In this document: positions 25,928 through 35,303 of the stretch, piece by piece
How the letters are laid out: the number at the start of each line of letters is the position of its first letter
Position numbering within the stretch: the stretch's first letter is position 1
Notes under the pieces: model-generated
What the model saw: only the letters and a program-made list of their open reading frames with translations
What the model was told of the DNA's origin: nothing
Databases searched by the model: none
Made by a program: the position numbers and the translations under genes
Assembly: GCF_000718515.1 (NCBI RefSeq)
Contig: NZ_JNZS01000015.1
Coordinates: forward strand, 1 to 64,000
DNA length: 64,000 bases
Origin: Micromonospora parva
GTDB lineage: Bacteria > Actinomycetota > Actinomycetes > Mycobacteriales > Micromonosporaceae
Direction: 5' to 3'

Positions 25928-27088
25928 TTAAACGAAACCTGTCTCCTCGAGCCCGTTCAGCGACGGGTTCCCGCGTGACAGTTCGGTGTGGATCAGATGG
26001 CATAGACTCCGCCGTAGTTGGGCGATCGTCAGCGTGGGCTTGCTGGGCGACACGGAGGGAAGGAACGCATCAGACAAATAAGAGACCCGACGTTCACCAG
26101 CGTGAATGAAAGACGATCGCACGTTGTACGCATTCTTGAAAGCCAATCGTACCGCAGCCGCGCTGCCGAAGAAGTGCTGCGGAACTTCCTCCGACCATAC
26201 ACCACTAACGGCGCTACGCGAAACTGAGTCGTATTGCCACTCGTATGTACGAACAGGCTCGCGCCAGAAATCCAGCGGTATATTGGCGGCCGCGTAGTTG
26301 GCGAAAGACTCGGCAAGCTTAAGATGCTTGAGGTGACGGTCATCGAGGAGGCGCTCGCGTATCGCGGCGGCCTGAAAGTGGTCGAGGTTGAGCTGTGCCA
26401 TGAACTCGTCCCAACTCTCAGCACCCGACCAGTCCGGCCACGAACTAAGCTTCTCACCGAACCGCTGCGCCAGCGCCTCGATTCCACCGACCAAGAGCGA
26501 AAATGCGCCGGAAACGTCGCTGGGCAGGAGCAACACAGCGCAATAATGCATATGAATCGCCGAACAGATCGCCTCCATGTCTTTCTGACCTAGACTGGTG
26601 ATACGCGCGGCGGCTTCGAGGAATCTGCGGTTCACCTGCCTCCAAGGTGGCAGCGGAGCATCGAGGATCGGGTCGATGCGCCCGGCCAGAGGCACAGCCA
26701 TGATCCCACTTTCGACTCCAAGGAAGACCTCCGGAACGACTTGGCAACGTCGATCGGTCGCGAAGGTCAGCAATGCTCCGAGCAAGGCGTTGAACTCGGG
26801 CTGATCGAAGTCAGCCACCTTTGCGGTCGGACGTATCGCGCGGACTAGCGTCACACCGAGCGGGCTGGGAGAGCCGGGATGATCGTGACGCGATTGTGCT
26901 TCCGCAGCTAAGAAACCTTTACCTTCGGCGGGTGTCAGGCCGGGATGTATCAAACGCTGCGCCTCAAATCTCGGCTTCTTCTTGCGACTTTGTGTCCGTA
27001 GCCCTTCTATCCAAGCCTTGAGCAGCCTCGCGCCAGTAGGGTCATCAGCTTTGATCAACTGTTCCGCCTGCCATAGTGGTTGCCGCAA
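25928..27088 (-). CDS. ApeA-like HEPN-domain protein
   Basis: This protein of about 386 aa has a C-terminal HEPN motif NVRSSFIHAGER with R324 and H329 in Rx4H spacing, and the surrounding AFKNAYNVRSSFIHAGERRVSYL is typical of ApeA-like HEPN domains. The N-terminal two thirds are unassigned (VPEVFLGVESGIMAVPLAGRIDPILDAPLPPW). ApeA is an abortive-infection type anti-phage HEPN RNase, so a similar role is possible. The start is uncertain: TTG 27088 lacks a good ribosome site, and no Met occurs in the first 130 residues. It converges with the DUF6236-like gene. Confidence 0.65.
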   Translation of the reverse strand: MRQPLWQAEQLIKADDPTGARLLKAWIEGLRTQSRKKKPRFEAQRLIHPGLTPAEGKGFLAAEAQSRHDHPGSPSPLGVTLVRAIRPTAKVADFDQPEFNALLGALLTFATDRRCQVVPEVFLGVESGIMAVPLAGRIDPILDAPLPPWRQVNRRFLEAAARITSLGQKDMEAICSAIHMHYCAVLLLPSDVSGAFSLLVGGIEALAQRFGEKLSSWPDWSGAESWDEFMAQLNLDHFQAAAIRERLLDDRHLKHLKLAESFANYAAANIPLDFWREPVRTYEWQYDSVSRSAVSGVWSEEVPQHFFGSAAAVRLAFKNAYNVRSSFIHAGERRVSYLSDAFLPSVSPSKPTLTIAQLRRSLCHLIHTELSRGNPSLNGLEETGFV

Positions 27089-27243
27089 CCCTACTGAGCC
27101 TGCGGCACCAGGGCCCGGACACGGTACGTCCGCACATGCCGCGAGGTGCGAGTTAGGTAGTGTCGCTGCCGGGCTGGTGTACCTGCCGTTACGTGAGGCA
27201 GCGGAGCCTTCCGGGTCGGGCCACGATCCGCCCGGGACCTACG

Positions 27244-27840
27244 ATGCTCTCGATGACGAATCCCGAACGGCCACCTGAGGACGTACCCACCGAGGAGGCC
27301 CGGGTCGACGAGGCCCTGCGACTACTCTCCGGCGTACCGGTCGAACTCGATGCCGCCGTTAAGCGGCTCAGTCGCGGCAGCGGTGTCTACGCCTGGTGGG
27401 CTGCTCCCTCCGTCTTTCCCGACCTTTCCGGGCTGTCGAATGACAGCGTCCCGTCGTTACGGATGCTGTACCTCGGACGGGCGAACAGCCTGCGGGGACG
27501 GGTCCTTCGCAACCATCTGAGGCATTCGGGCAGCTCGACGCTGCGCCGTACCCTGGCCGGGCTTCTAACGGCCGAGGGCTACCGCACGACCTGGACCGAC
27601 CGTGTCGTCCTGATCGCCGAGGATGAGGTGCGGCTGACCACGTGGATGCACACGCACCTGCGATTGACCTGGGCCGAAGCCGCGGAACCGACGACCATCG
27701 AGGCCGAACTCGTGCGGCGTCTGCATCCGCCGCTCAACGTACACGGCGTCGGCCCCGAGCACGTCCAGGTCGCCGTGGTCGCCGCCAAGAACTCCTACAA
27801 TGCCAGCAGCCGCCCGCCCGAGCCCCTGCGAGAGCCGTAA
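27244..27840 (+). CDS. GIY-YIG nuclease-like protein
   Basis: This 198-aa protein has GSGVYAWW near residue 46, LRMLYLGRANSLRGRVLRNHL near 75 and SGSSTLRRTLAGLL near 98, the layout of the GIY-YIG domain (here GVY...YLG), with the catalytic Arg in LRGRV and a late Glu (TTIEAELVRRLHPPLN). ATG 27244 is chosen; another ATG follows at 27253. Small single-domain members of this type are widespread in actinobacteria with unknown biology. The gene stands alone and converges with 28052-29422. No clear terminator is seen in 27841-28051. Confidence 0.65.
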   Translation: MLSMTNPERPPEDVPTEEARVDEALRLLSGVPVELDAAVKRLSRGSGVYAWWAAPSVFPDLSGLSNDSVPSLRMLYLGRANSLRGRVLRNHLRHSGSSTLRRTLAGLLTAEGYRTTWTDRVVLIAEDEVRLTTWMHTHLRLTWAEAAEPTTIEAELVRRLHPPLNVHGVGPEHVQVAVVAAKNSYNASSRPPEPLREP

Positions 27841-28051
27841 CTCGTTGCCGACATCCGCACAGGTGCGGTTACGCGCCCACGCCGCGACGAGGGCGAGAGC
27901 CTTTCGTTACAAGGGCTGCGGCGGCCGTCATGGTCTCTCATGAGGTTCGAGACGCTCGTCGTCATCGTGGACATGGTGGGCCGAGCGGTGAGGTACTCGT
28001 CGGCAGCCGGGCGGCCGGCCTCGAAGGCCGTAATCCGCCGTCAGTCTGACT

Positions 28052-29422
28052 TCACCGAAACCGATGGGCATCCCGCCGCGAGGACGGCTCGACCGGGAAC
28101 CAGAACGGCTCCGATTTGGAGGTCCTCGCTCGCGGCGGGTTGGGAAACGCCCTGGCCGAGAGACTCGCCTTCCCATGATCATCAGCGGCGTCCTGCCGCT
28201 GTAGCAGCGCACGGGAGAGATCCTGCACAACGTCGTCTCCTCTTACGGCGGGACGCCAGCGCTTCGTGGCACGGAAGACGAGGGAGCCGGCAGGGCGCTG
28301 CAGCACCCCCTCGTCCTTCACGAACAGGTCACGGCGCTGCAGGGCGGCCGAGAGCCCTTTGTGAAGGGTCGCCGCCATGAACGGAAGCTCCGCGTTGAGG
28401 CGCGCGATCTGCGGGATGTGCCGATCAGCCGGCTCGCCACGGTCGCTCGTACCGAGGGATCGCAACCAGCGTAGGACCTCTGTCAGTTCGGCAGCAGTGT
28501 CGCGAGCTGGGCCGACCAGAGGGGTGGCACGAAGGTCGGCAGCCGCGATGGCTGCTTGCCGCCAGCCGCCGATCATCTCCGGGTATCCGGTGCTGGAGAG
28601 GATATGCACCGCGAGGCCGAGTTGAGTACCAAGCTGCAGGTGTGTGCTTGTCAATTCGCCTGCGTTCTGCCACATCCAGGTTCGCGCTGCGCTGACGGCT
28701 GCGACCGCATCGTCCACGGTCCTGACGGCCGGTGCGGGATTCAGCGGGGACCGGGCAATGTCGAGTCCGTGTAGCTGCGGTTGCCCACGGCCCAGGGCGA
28801 TCAACTCCCGAGTGACGGCACTCAAGCGGCTGCTGGCGGTCCACCTCGCGGCTTCCGCGGCCGGCCGGTAGATCTCGGTGAGATGGCCCCGTCTCTGGTC
28901 GAGCCATCCCGGCAGCGCGATGTCGATCATAATTGCGGCCGAAGTGAGCCTGGCGATGTCGGCAACGCCAGATTGGACGCCACCGCCAGCTCGAATCGCG
29001 AGACCCTCCGGAGTACGAGGTGTCTGTCCAGGCGGAACGTGACTGGCGAGGATGTCCCCGATCACGCCGATCGCGTCTGCAGCCCGACGCAGCGAACGCG
29101 CCGGCCCGGCGACCACGACGGCAGGAGACGGCGGGTAACTCCGATCGACAACCGCAGCAGCCTGAAGCCCGACGTACAGCTGGGTCAAACTCTGCCCACG
29201 TCTAGCCAGAATGGCCGTGGCACGAGCCCGGTCTGGCACCTCCGCTGCCGGGCGGCCGCCAACCAGCAGGGCCGCCGCTCGTGCCAACTGTGTGTAGATG
29301 GCTGACCTGGCAATCACGGCGCCATTGATGTCAGCCGCCGCCATGGCGCGGCTTTGACCCATTGCAACAGACGCGGTACGTAAGGCCTGGTACGCCTCGT
29401 TGTACCACTGACCGACGGTCAT
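28052..29422 (-). CDS. Hypothetical helical protein
   Basis: This 456-aa protein (MTVGQWYNEAYQALRTASVAMGQSRAMAAADI...) is almost entirely helical and Ala/Arg-rich, with no recognised motif; the C-terminal 40 residues are polar and probably disordered. Its ATG overlaps the stop of the upstream 135-aa gene (ATGA). Both follow the Tad operon in the same direction, so they may be transcribed with it. Function is unknown. Confidence 0.6.
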   Translation of the reverse strand: MTVGQWYNEAYQALRTASVAMGQSRAMAAADINGAVIARSAIYTQLARAAALLVGGRPAAEVPDRARATAILARRGQSLTQLYVGLQAAAVVDRSYPPSPAVVVAGPARSLRRAADAIGVIGDILASHVPPGQTPRTPEGLAIRAGGGVQSGVADIARLTSAAIMIDIALPGWLDQRRGHLTEIYRPAAEAARWTASSRLSAVTRELIALGRGQPQLHGLDIARSPLNPAPAVRTVDDAVAAVSAARTWMWQNAGELTSTHLQLGTQLGLAVHILSSTGYPEMIGGWRQAAIAAADLRATPLVGPARDTAAELTEVLRWLRSLGTSDRGEPADRHIPQIARLNAELPFMAATLHKGLSAALQRRDLFVKDEGVLQRPAGSLVFRATKRWRPAVRGDDVVQDLSRALLQRQDAADDHGKASLSARAFPNPPRARTSKSEPFWFPVEPSSRRDAHRFR

Positions 29423-29826
29423 ACCAGGGCCGCGACCGCGCGTCGTAGCTGTTGGGCGCCGGCGTCATGGCTGAGCCGTCGAGCCAAGTCCTCGCGATCG
29501 TCGCCGGCCCGACGATCGTGGTAACGCGCGAGTTGCTCCAGCATCGTCGTCACGGCAAGGCGGGTTTCAACGTCATCTCGGACCGGCGCCCCAGCGTCAA
29601 CAACCACGTCGTCGAGGTCCGAGTAGAGCCTCGCCCGGACGTCAAGCAGCTCCAGGCCGTAGCGGTCCCAGGCAAGGTCGGTGCCGGCCAGGCACTGCCA
29701 TGCCTCGATCGCCAGCTGAATGGCTCCCGCCGCGACGGTGCCATCGACACCCTGTGCAAGTCGAGCTGTGATCTCTCGGGCTGCCTCGGCATAGGTCATG
29801 CCGTGGGCTTGGTTCGATGTCAGCAT
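29419..29826 (-). CDS. Hypothetical helical protein, partner of the downstream gene
   Basis: This 135-aa protein is read from ATG 29826, with GGAGGG 8-9 bases upstream. It is helical, with TYAEAAREITARLAQGVDGTVAAGAIQLAIEAWQ and an acidic second half. It is translationally coupled to the 456-aa gene and starts 70 bp after the LysM-BTAD gene. The short/long pair looks like a functional unit, but no family is recognised. Confidence 0.6.
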   Translation of the reverse strand: MLTSNQAHGMTYAEAAREITARLAQGVDGTVAAGAIQLAIEAWQCLAGTDLAWDRYGLELLDVRARLYSDLDDVVVDAGAPVRDDVETRLAVTTMLEQLARYHDRRAGDDREDLARRLSHDAGAQQLRRAVAALV

Positions 29827-29895
29827 CAGGTTTTTCCCTCCGTGATTTGACGTATCGCGCACAGACGGAATTCCGCCCGATGCTTACTAGTCGGT

Positions 29896-32800
29896 CTAGC
29901 TGGTCCCGCTCGTCGCTGACAGCAGATCTGGCAGGAGTTCGCGCAGTAGGGCATAGGTGACCGGTGTCAGGTCTTCGGGCACCTCGGCTTCCCGGGTGCG
30001 CATCAGCTCACCAAGAAGGTTGCGCAGCTCCGCAGTATGTCCCTCGGTTTGCGCAGCTCGCATGACGTCGTGCCAGGGCCCGTCGTCGCCGCGCTCCGGA
30101 TCGGCCAGCCAGGCCCGCTGTACGGCCCAGCGAGCACCCGTGGTGTCGCCCGCATCGAGGTAGAGCTCGGCAAGTTCGTGGGCGGTGTCGACGACAGCGG
30201 AGGTGATGTGCCCCGGATAGATATCGGACTCGGGTAGCCAGGTGAAGGGGTTGCGAGTGCCGGTGGCGTAGGCGCGGTCGGCTCCGTCGAGAGGGACACC
30301 CCGAACAAGCTCCAACGCGGCTCGTAGGTCCTTTACGCCGGCAGGGCCACGGCTCTCGCCGCGGCTGCGCAACCGGCGGAACAGGTGCCAGTCCAGCAGG
30401 TAGCCGGGCGCCAACCGATACAGCCGGTCGGATCCCATCTCGGGCAGCCAGGCGTTGCCGTCTGCATTCTCTCCCAGCCACCGGCGGGCGCGGGTGATGG
30501 CCACCCGACGGCTGGCGTCCTTGACCTGCTGATCGGGCCACAACGCATCGGTGAGCTGCTCGGCGGATGCGCCGCGGGTGCCACGTTGCGCAAGGTAGAC
30601 GATGAGTTCTGCATGGAAGCGGCGACGCTGGTCGGGCACCGGGCCCGGCGCCTCGACGTCGACCGCACCGAGGACGCTGATCCGGGGCCGGTTCCTGTCC
30701 TGCTCGCGCCAGGCCCGCAGATCCGCATCGAGCTGCGGATCGGCTTGGCGGCGACGCTGACGGATGGCGGCGGCAACCTCGCGCGGCGGGACCGTGGCGA
30801 CGGTAAGAGCGTCTTCGATCCGGGGCACGGCGACGATGGGGTCCGCCGGAGTCGACATGTTGCCGACGCCGATCGCTGCTTCGTCGGATGTTGGCGCCGT
30901 CGGTGCGGAGGGCTCGCTCGTGCTGAGGAGGTCGAGCACTGAACCGGCGGCGTCGGTGTGTTCCGCCCACGGCTCCAGCTCCCTAGCCGGCGGGGTCGGC
31001 TCATCCGCGGCTCCTCGTGCCTGCGTCATGATCTCAACGAGCGGTTCCAGCTCTCGTACGGGTAGTCCGGCTGCGGCACCCTCGACAGTCAGGAACGGCA
31101 GGGCTAGGTGCAGCAGGCCGTCCTCGCTGATGACGGCGGTGTTCGGGCCAGCGACAGAGGCCTCCCTGGTGGTGCTGGCCACCGCGACAGCCGACCGCCC
31201 CACATCCCGCAGGTCTGTCCCCAGCTCGGCAAGTAGGCCGATGTCGCTCGGATCGGGATCGGCGACAAGCAAAACTTGAGGTACCCAGGCTTCGCCGACG
31301 TCGAATATGCGGCCAGCAAAGGTGTCTGCCGCTCCGGTCGCATTGAGGGCAGCCGCCACGGCTGCGGCACGGCGGCGAAGCCGTGTGACAGCCTCACCGA
31401 CTGACGCGACCGCCCGCATCCGGTCCGGGTTGAGGGCGACCAGCAGCTCTGTCTCCGACACCGGGAAACCGGTGACCAGCACCTCGACGTCGTCGGACCA
31501 TGAGTTGCAGGCCAACTCACAGGCGAGGTAGCGCAGCAGGGCGATGGCACGTTCGTTGTCACCGGCGATGGTGAGGCTGCCAAGACGTTCGAGGTCGATC
31601 AGCAGGTGTCGGCCGGGCTGCGATCCGACGGCGACGAGAGTGGGTAACGGTGCTAGCTGCTCATTGACCGGCGGGATGATGGCGTCACCGGGCAGGGTCC
31701 AGATCCTTCGGTCTCCGTTCCATGGTGCGGGAGGTTCTGGGTTGGGCTCGCTGAGCGCCACCGTGACCTCGCGGTCGGCGATCCAGGCGGCGGCGATGTC
31801 CGGCAATGCCTGTTCCCGCTCCGCCAGCGCTGCGGCGAGGCTGCGTAGGGCGAGGTCGAGCCGGTCGACGTCGGCGGGTTGCTCGGCCACCCGAAGAGCT
31901 CGCTCCGTGGCACCACCTCGAGGATGTGGCAGCCTGCGGCCCGGCCGACGATGCTGACGTTGGTGGCGTCGGCGACGTACCACGCTGGCGACCAGCAGCG
32001 CGGAGAGCAACCCTGCGCCGGCCAGCGATCCCAGCACGATCGCCTCGTCGAGGTCGCTGTCGTCCGTCGAGTCCGTGGGCTGGTCGTTCCATGTCGAAGG
32101 GTCTGCTGTCACCCCTGCTGTGGTCGACGGTTTGGCCGCCGTGGACGGGCTGGCTGAGGCGGTCGGCGTTTCGGTTGGAGGTGCTGAAGGAGCAGGCGGC
32201 GAAGCTTGTGCGCCTGGCTGATTCCCGCCAGTGTCCGGTGGGCGGGGCACGCTGGGGCCGTCGACTTCCGGCGCGCTCGAAGACGGTTGGTCGGGGTCGT
32301 CGGCCACGAGCTCACCCTGGGCGTGATCGGCAGGGCCCCGATCGTGAGCGTCCTTGGGCAGGGTTACGCGCCAGCCGCGCTCAATGTGGTTCGGGAATCG
32401 GTGGTCACGTCGTTCGAGTTCCGGATTGACAGCGGCGATCTCGGCATAGCGGTCGGCGTCGCCGAGAAAGCGTTGAGCGACACCAGCCAACCAGTCGCCG
32501 CGCGCCACCTCATAGATCAGCGGTCCGGCCGTTGCGGCTGAAGCCACCATTACCGCTTTGGCTGTCAGGGAGGCATCAACCGGGATCCGCAGCCTCCAGC
32601 CCGCGTACACCCTGGTGTTGCCTGGTTGGAGGCTCCGCCCGTCTGGTTGCGCAATGCCATGGTTGGCCTCGGCTAAGCGCTGCCAGGAGACGTTGTACTC
32701 CTCCGCGATGTCGAGCAGGCTCTCCCCGCGCTCCACCGAATGTTCGAGGTAGCCGACGGCGTTCGGACCACTCGCCGGTGCGGCCGCGAGTGAAGCGACC

Positions 32801-33324
32801 TGCTCCGGGTTCACTTGCTCGGGTGCGACCGAGGGAGGACTGGCGATGGCGGCGGGCACTGATGCGGATGCAAGTGCCGGAGCGGCGAGCGCACCGAGGA
32901 TCGCGGCAACCAGCGCGGCCGCCGCGCGCTGCTGCAGTCGCATGCCGGGGATTCGAGTGGTGTTGCGCGGGACACGACCTCGCCGATGCCCACGCAGTTG
33001 GGCGATGGTCTCCACGGCCAGGGCGACCAGGAAGGTGGCCCAGGCCCACGCCGCCAGCACGACGGCGACCCAACCGATCAGCGCCAACGTCTGCAGAAAG
33101 AGGTCTCCATCGTCCTGGCTGCCGAGGGCGTGCCAGACCTGGGAGGCGGCTGCGCTCGGGTCTTCGACCAGGTCGGTGAACCATGCTCCCAGACCAGGCA
33201 GCGGGTTGCCGGCGGCCCAGACGAGAAGTACCGGCAGGGCGACGATCAGCGCGACCACGGCGAGGGCGCCGAGGCCGTCGAGTGCTCGCCTACCCCGACC
33301 GATCTTCGGGACGGTCCGCGCCAC
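29896..33324 (-). CDS. Membrane-anchored LysM-BTAD protein of the Tad locus
   Basis: This 1142-aa protein is read from GTG 33324 (GGAAGGAG upstream; the frame is open further up but overlaps the TadG-like gene). In order it has two N-terminal transmembrane helices (about 18-35 and 80-105), a third hydrophobic segment (135-152), LysM domains at about 195-248 and 271-323, a Pro/Ser/Thr-rich linker, another transmembrane helix (AIVLGSLAGAGLLSALLVASVV, about 440), a large cytoplasmic part, and a C-terminal winged helix plus BTAD (bacterial transcriptional activator) domain. Such LysM-BTAD fusions are constant members of actinobacterial tad loci. It may bind peptidoglycan outside and act on transcription or assembly inside. 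Confidence 0.85.
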   Translation of the reverse strand: MARTVPKIGRGRRALDGLGALAVVALIVALPVLLVWAAGNPLPGLGAWFTDLVEDPSAAASQVWHALGSQDDGDLFLQTLALIGWVAVVLAAWAWATFLVALAVETIAQLRGHRRGRVPRNTTRIPGMRLQQRAAAALVAAILGALAAPALASASVPAAIASPPSVAPEQVNPEQVASLAAAPASGPNAVGYLEHSVERGESLLDIAEEYNVSWQRLAEANHGIAQPDGRSLQPGNTRVYAGWRLRIPVDASLTAKAVMVASAATAGPLIYEVARGDWLAGVAQRFLGDADRYAEIAAVNPELERRDHRFPNHIERGWRVTLPKDAHDRGPADHAQGELVADDPDQPSSSAPEVDGPSVPRPPDTGGNQPGAQASPPAPSAPPTETPTASASPSTAAKPSTTAGVTADPSTWNDQPTDSTDDSDLDEAIVLGSLAGAGLLSALLVASVVRRRRHQRQHRRPGRRLPHPRGGATERALRVAEQPADVDRLDLALRSLAAALAEREQALPDIAAAWIADREVTVALSEPNPEPPAPWNGDRRIWTLPGDAIIPPVNEQLAPLPTLVAVGSQPGRHLLIDLERLGSLTIAGDNERAIALLRYLACELACNSWSDDVEVLVTGFPVSETELLVALNPDRMRAVASVGEAVTRLRRRAAAVAAALNATGAADTFAGRIFDVGEAWVPQVLLVADPDPSDIGLLAELGTDLRDVGRSAVAVASTTREASVAGPNTAVISEDGLLHLALPFLTVEGAAAGLPVRELEPLVEIMTQARGAADEPTPPARELEPWAEHTDAAGSVLDLLSTSEPSAPTAPTSDEAAIGVGNMSTPADPIVAVPRIEDALTVATVPPREVAAAIRQRRRQADPQLDADLRAWREQDRNRPRISVLGAVDVEAPGPVPDQRRRFHAELIVYLAQRGTRGASAEQLTDALWPDQQVKDASRRVAITRARRWLGENADGNAWLPEMGSDRLYRLAPGYLLDWHLFRRLRSRGESRGPAGVKDLRAALELVRGVPLDGADRAYATGTRNPFTWLPESDIYPGHITSAVVDTAHELAELYLDAGDTTGARWAVQRAWLADPERGDDGPWHDVMRAAQTEGHTAELRNLLGELMRTREAEVPEDLTPVTYALLRELLPDLLSATSGTS

Positions 33325-33344
33325 GGTTACTCCTTCCCTGTCTG

Positions 33345-33806
33345 TTACTGAGCGATAAGGGTTGCGGTCGCCCGGCCGGTCACCGTCGTGCCCGCTCCCC
33401 CACCGAACAGGTCGAGCAGGATCGGGTTGTAGGTGACAGTGACGGTGACGGTGAGCTGCTGGGCGCCGTCCACCGTGACGGTGCCCGTGACTCCGTGGAG
33501 GTCGCCGAGGTACGCCTGGACGGCGGTGGAGGCCATTGATGCGTCGATCTCCTTGGAGCCGCCGTCGATGGCCTGCCCTGCCTTGATTGCCTGCCCGCCT
33601 GCCCGGGCCGCCTCGGCCGCGATGTTGTCCGCCCGTTGGTATGCACGCACCTTGGCGCCACCGTCGACGACGAGGCCGATCAAGGCGAGGAAGGCCGGCG
33701 CGAGGACGGCGAACCAGATCGTGATCCGCCCGTCGTCGTCGCCCAACCGGCGCCGGAACGTGGTCGCTGCCGTGTGCCAGCCAACCCTTCGGATCCTTCC
33801 GACCAT
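33345..33806 (-). CDS. TadG/TadE-type pilus assembly protein
   Basis: This 153-aa protein is read from ATG 33806. It has the Tad-type prepilin-like N-terminus DDDGRITIWFAVLAPAFLALIGLVVDGGAKV (one transmembrane helix) and then a small beta-rich domain (TVTVDGAQQLTVTVTVTYNPILLDLF). It lies just upstream of the LysM-BTAD gene but is separated from the other TadE genes by an opposite-strand segment. The frame is open 54 codons further up, without coding character. Confidence 0.75.
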   Translation of the reverse strand: MVGRIRRVGWHTAATTFRRRLGDDDGRITIWFAVLAPAFLALIGLVVDGGAKVRAYQRADNIAAEAARAGGQAIKAGQAIDGGSKEIDASMASTAVQAYLGDLHGVTGTVTVDGAQQLTVTVTVTYNPILLDLFGGGAGTTVTGRATATLIAQ

Positions 33807-33979
33807 TTTCCGATGCCCCTGAGCTGCTGGCCTGGTGGCTTTCGGTCCGCCGCACGATGCTGCAACGTTGACGTTTCGCCGGAATTCCGAATGATCGACA
33901 TCAATTTCAAGGCGTTCGGCAACCCGGTGAACTGAGATGCGAGCGTGCTGTTCGACTTCATCCGTCATCTCGACAACCG

Positions 33980-34300
33980 ATCGACGAGTTCAACCGGCCG
34001 AGCAAGCCCTACCAAGACGTGCCAGGGGTGCCGCCGGCAGACGACGAGGTCGCGCAGCTGTTTATCGGCTGGCGGATCTGACTGACCATCGGTCCCGACC
34101 TCTCGATCGCCGCCCTTCGCGAACACCGCATCCTCGACGAGGCCCCTGGCACCGGCGACGACGTCCGCCGCCTCGCCGACCTGTTCGGCCTGAGCAACCA
34201 TGTGGGCACCCACTCCACCGCCACCCTCGACCATCCCGACCACACCCGAGCTCGTCCCGGAAATGAAGCACAGCCAGGCCACCAGCGCACGGAGAGAACT
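33980..34300 (+). pseudogene. Remnant of an integrase-like or unknown + strand gene
   Basis: One frame reads IDEFNRPSKPYQDVPG...LFIGWRI, a TGA at 34079-34081, then LTIGPDLSIAALREHRILD, GTGDDVRRLADLFGLS and TATLDHPD. The ILDE...TGDDVRRLADLFGLS ending resembles C-terminal segments of actinobacterial recombinase-like proteins (recalled, weak). An in-frame stop and no start show decay. It is part of the opposite-strand DNA that interrupts the Tad operon. Confidence 0.35.
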
Positions 34301-34448
34301 CACGACCAGGACGAACTCAACACACTCCCGCCCGCAGCGTTGCTGGCCGCTCCCGTAACGCGTCTGCCGAGCCATCGGCGAACGGCCGCGCCGCGGCGTG
34401 ACGGCCGCCCTTACCGTGGAGACACGGAGCCAGCGACGGAGGTAGATT

Positions 34449-35303
34449 GTGACGCCATTCGAGGGCCATGACTTAACTGGCGACGTTCCTTTGCGATTCG
34501 AGTACGACCACGAATCCTCCGCTGACGACGGATTTGAAGAACCGGACGGGATATCCGCGATCATTCCGGAAGGCGGCAGCGAGGATGTTGATATTTGCTT
34601 CGGCGACCCTATCCTCCCCCCGACCCCGGCAACCTTTGGCATATACGAGGTCATCGAGCCCATGACGTTCGTGCCAGAGTCCACGTCCGCCTCGCCCGAC
34701 GAGACCCGTGGTTTTGGTGACTCGCCTCGCAGTGATGAATTCCTGGAGAGCCTTGAGGCACCCGGACTGGAACACCTTGAACCAGTAGGGGAGCCAGCAG
34801 AGGAATGGCGGGAGTACGGAGAGCTCATCAACGCCGCACTGAGGTCCAAATATGCCGATGAGCAGGAGTCGCTCAAGGAGGAAATCACAAGCTTCGTTGC
34901 ACTCCACCCCGAGCACACCGAGCAGCTCGATACTAGAAGCTGGGATCGTCTCGACAAGGACGTGCAGGCGGCTGCCCGTGATATCTGGACTGAGGCCGCC
35001 AACCTCGTCGCCAAAGCCGTCACCGAGCTGAACCAACGCCGTGAGTTCTTGGACGCTCTGCAGAACTGGACAGATCCCACACGCGAGGCATCTGCCGGAG
35101 ACGGCAACAGACAGCGGCAGTTCTGGGCCGCGATGAAGAACCTGACCCAGGACCTGGCCCGCGACCTCGCGATACAGCTGGCGAAGGAGGCACTAATCGA
35201 GATGCTGTTTCCTGGCGCCCACGTCGTTCTTCCGCCGAGCGGGCTGGTCGATGCGATCCTTACCGCTTGCACCGTGCTGGAGATTGCCGACGAGGCAGAC
35301 TGA
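34449..35303 (+). CDS. Acidic hypothetical protein inserted in the Tad locus
   Basis: This 284-aa protein is read from GTG 34449 with a perfect GGAGGT 5 bases upstream. The first 110 residues are strongly acidic and probably disordered (GDVPLRFEYDHESSADDGFEEPDG); the rest is helical and ends hydrophobic (KEALIEMLFPGAHVVLPPSGLVDAILTACTVLE). No family is recognised. It is transcribed against the surrounding Tad genes and is AT-richer, so it is probably an insertion. A toxin or immunity role is conceivable but unsupported. Confidence 0.65.
   Translation: MTPFEGHDLTGDVPLRFEYDHESSADDGFEEPDGISAIIPEGGSEDVDICFGDPILPPTPATFGIYEVIEPMTFVPESTSASPDETRGFGDSPRSDEFLESLEAPGLEHLEPVGEPAEEWREYGELINAALRSKYADEQESLKEEITSFVALHPEHTEQLDTRSWDRLDKDVQAAARDIWTEAANLVAKAVTELNQRREFLDALQNWTDPTREASAGDGNRQRQFWAAMKNLTQDLARDLAIQLAKEALIEMLFPGAHVVLPPSGLVDAILTACTVLEIADEAD

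Noticed and set aside
27851-27870. Small hairpin CCGCA-CAGG-TGCGG after the GIY-YIG-like gene
   Set aside because: Only a 5-bp stem, no U-run; such hairpins are expected by chance in this base composition.
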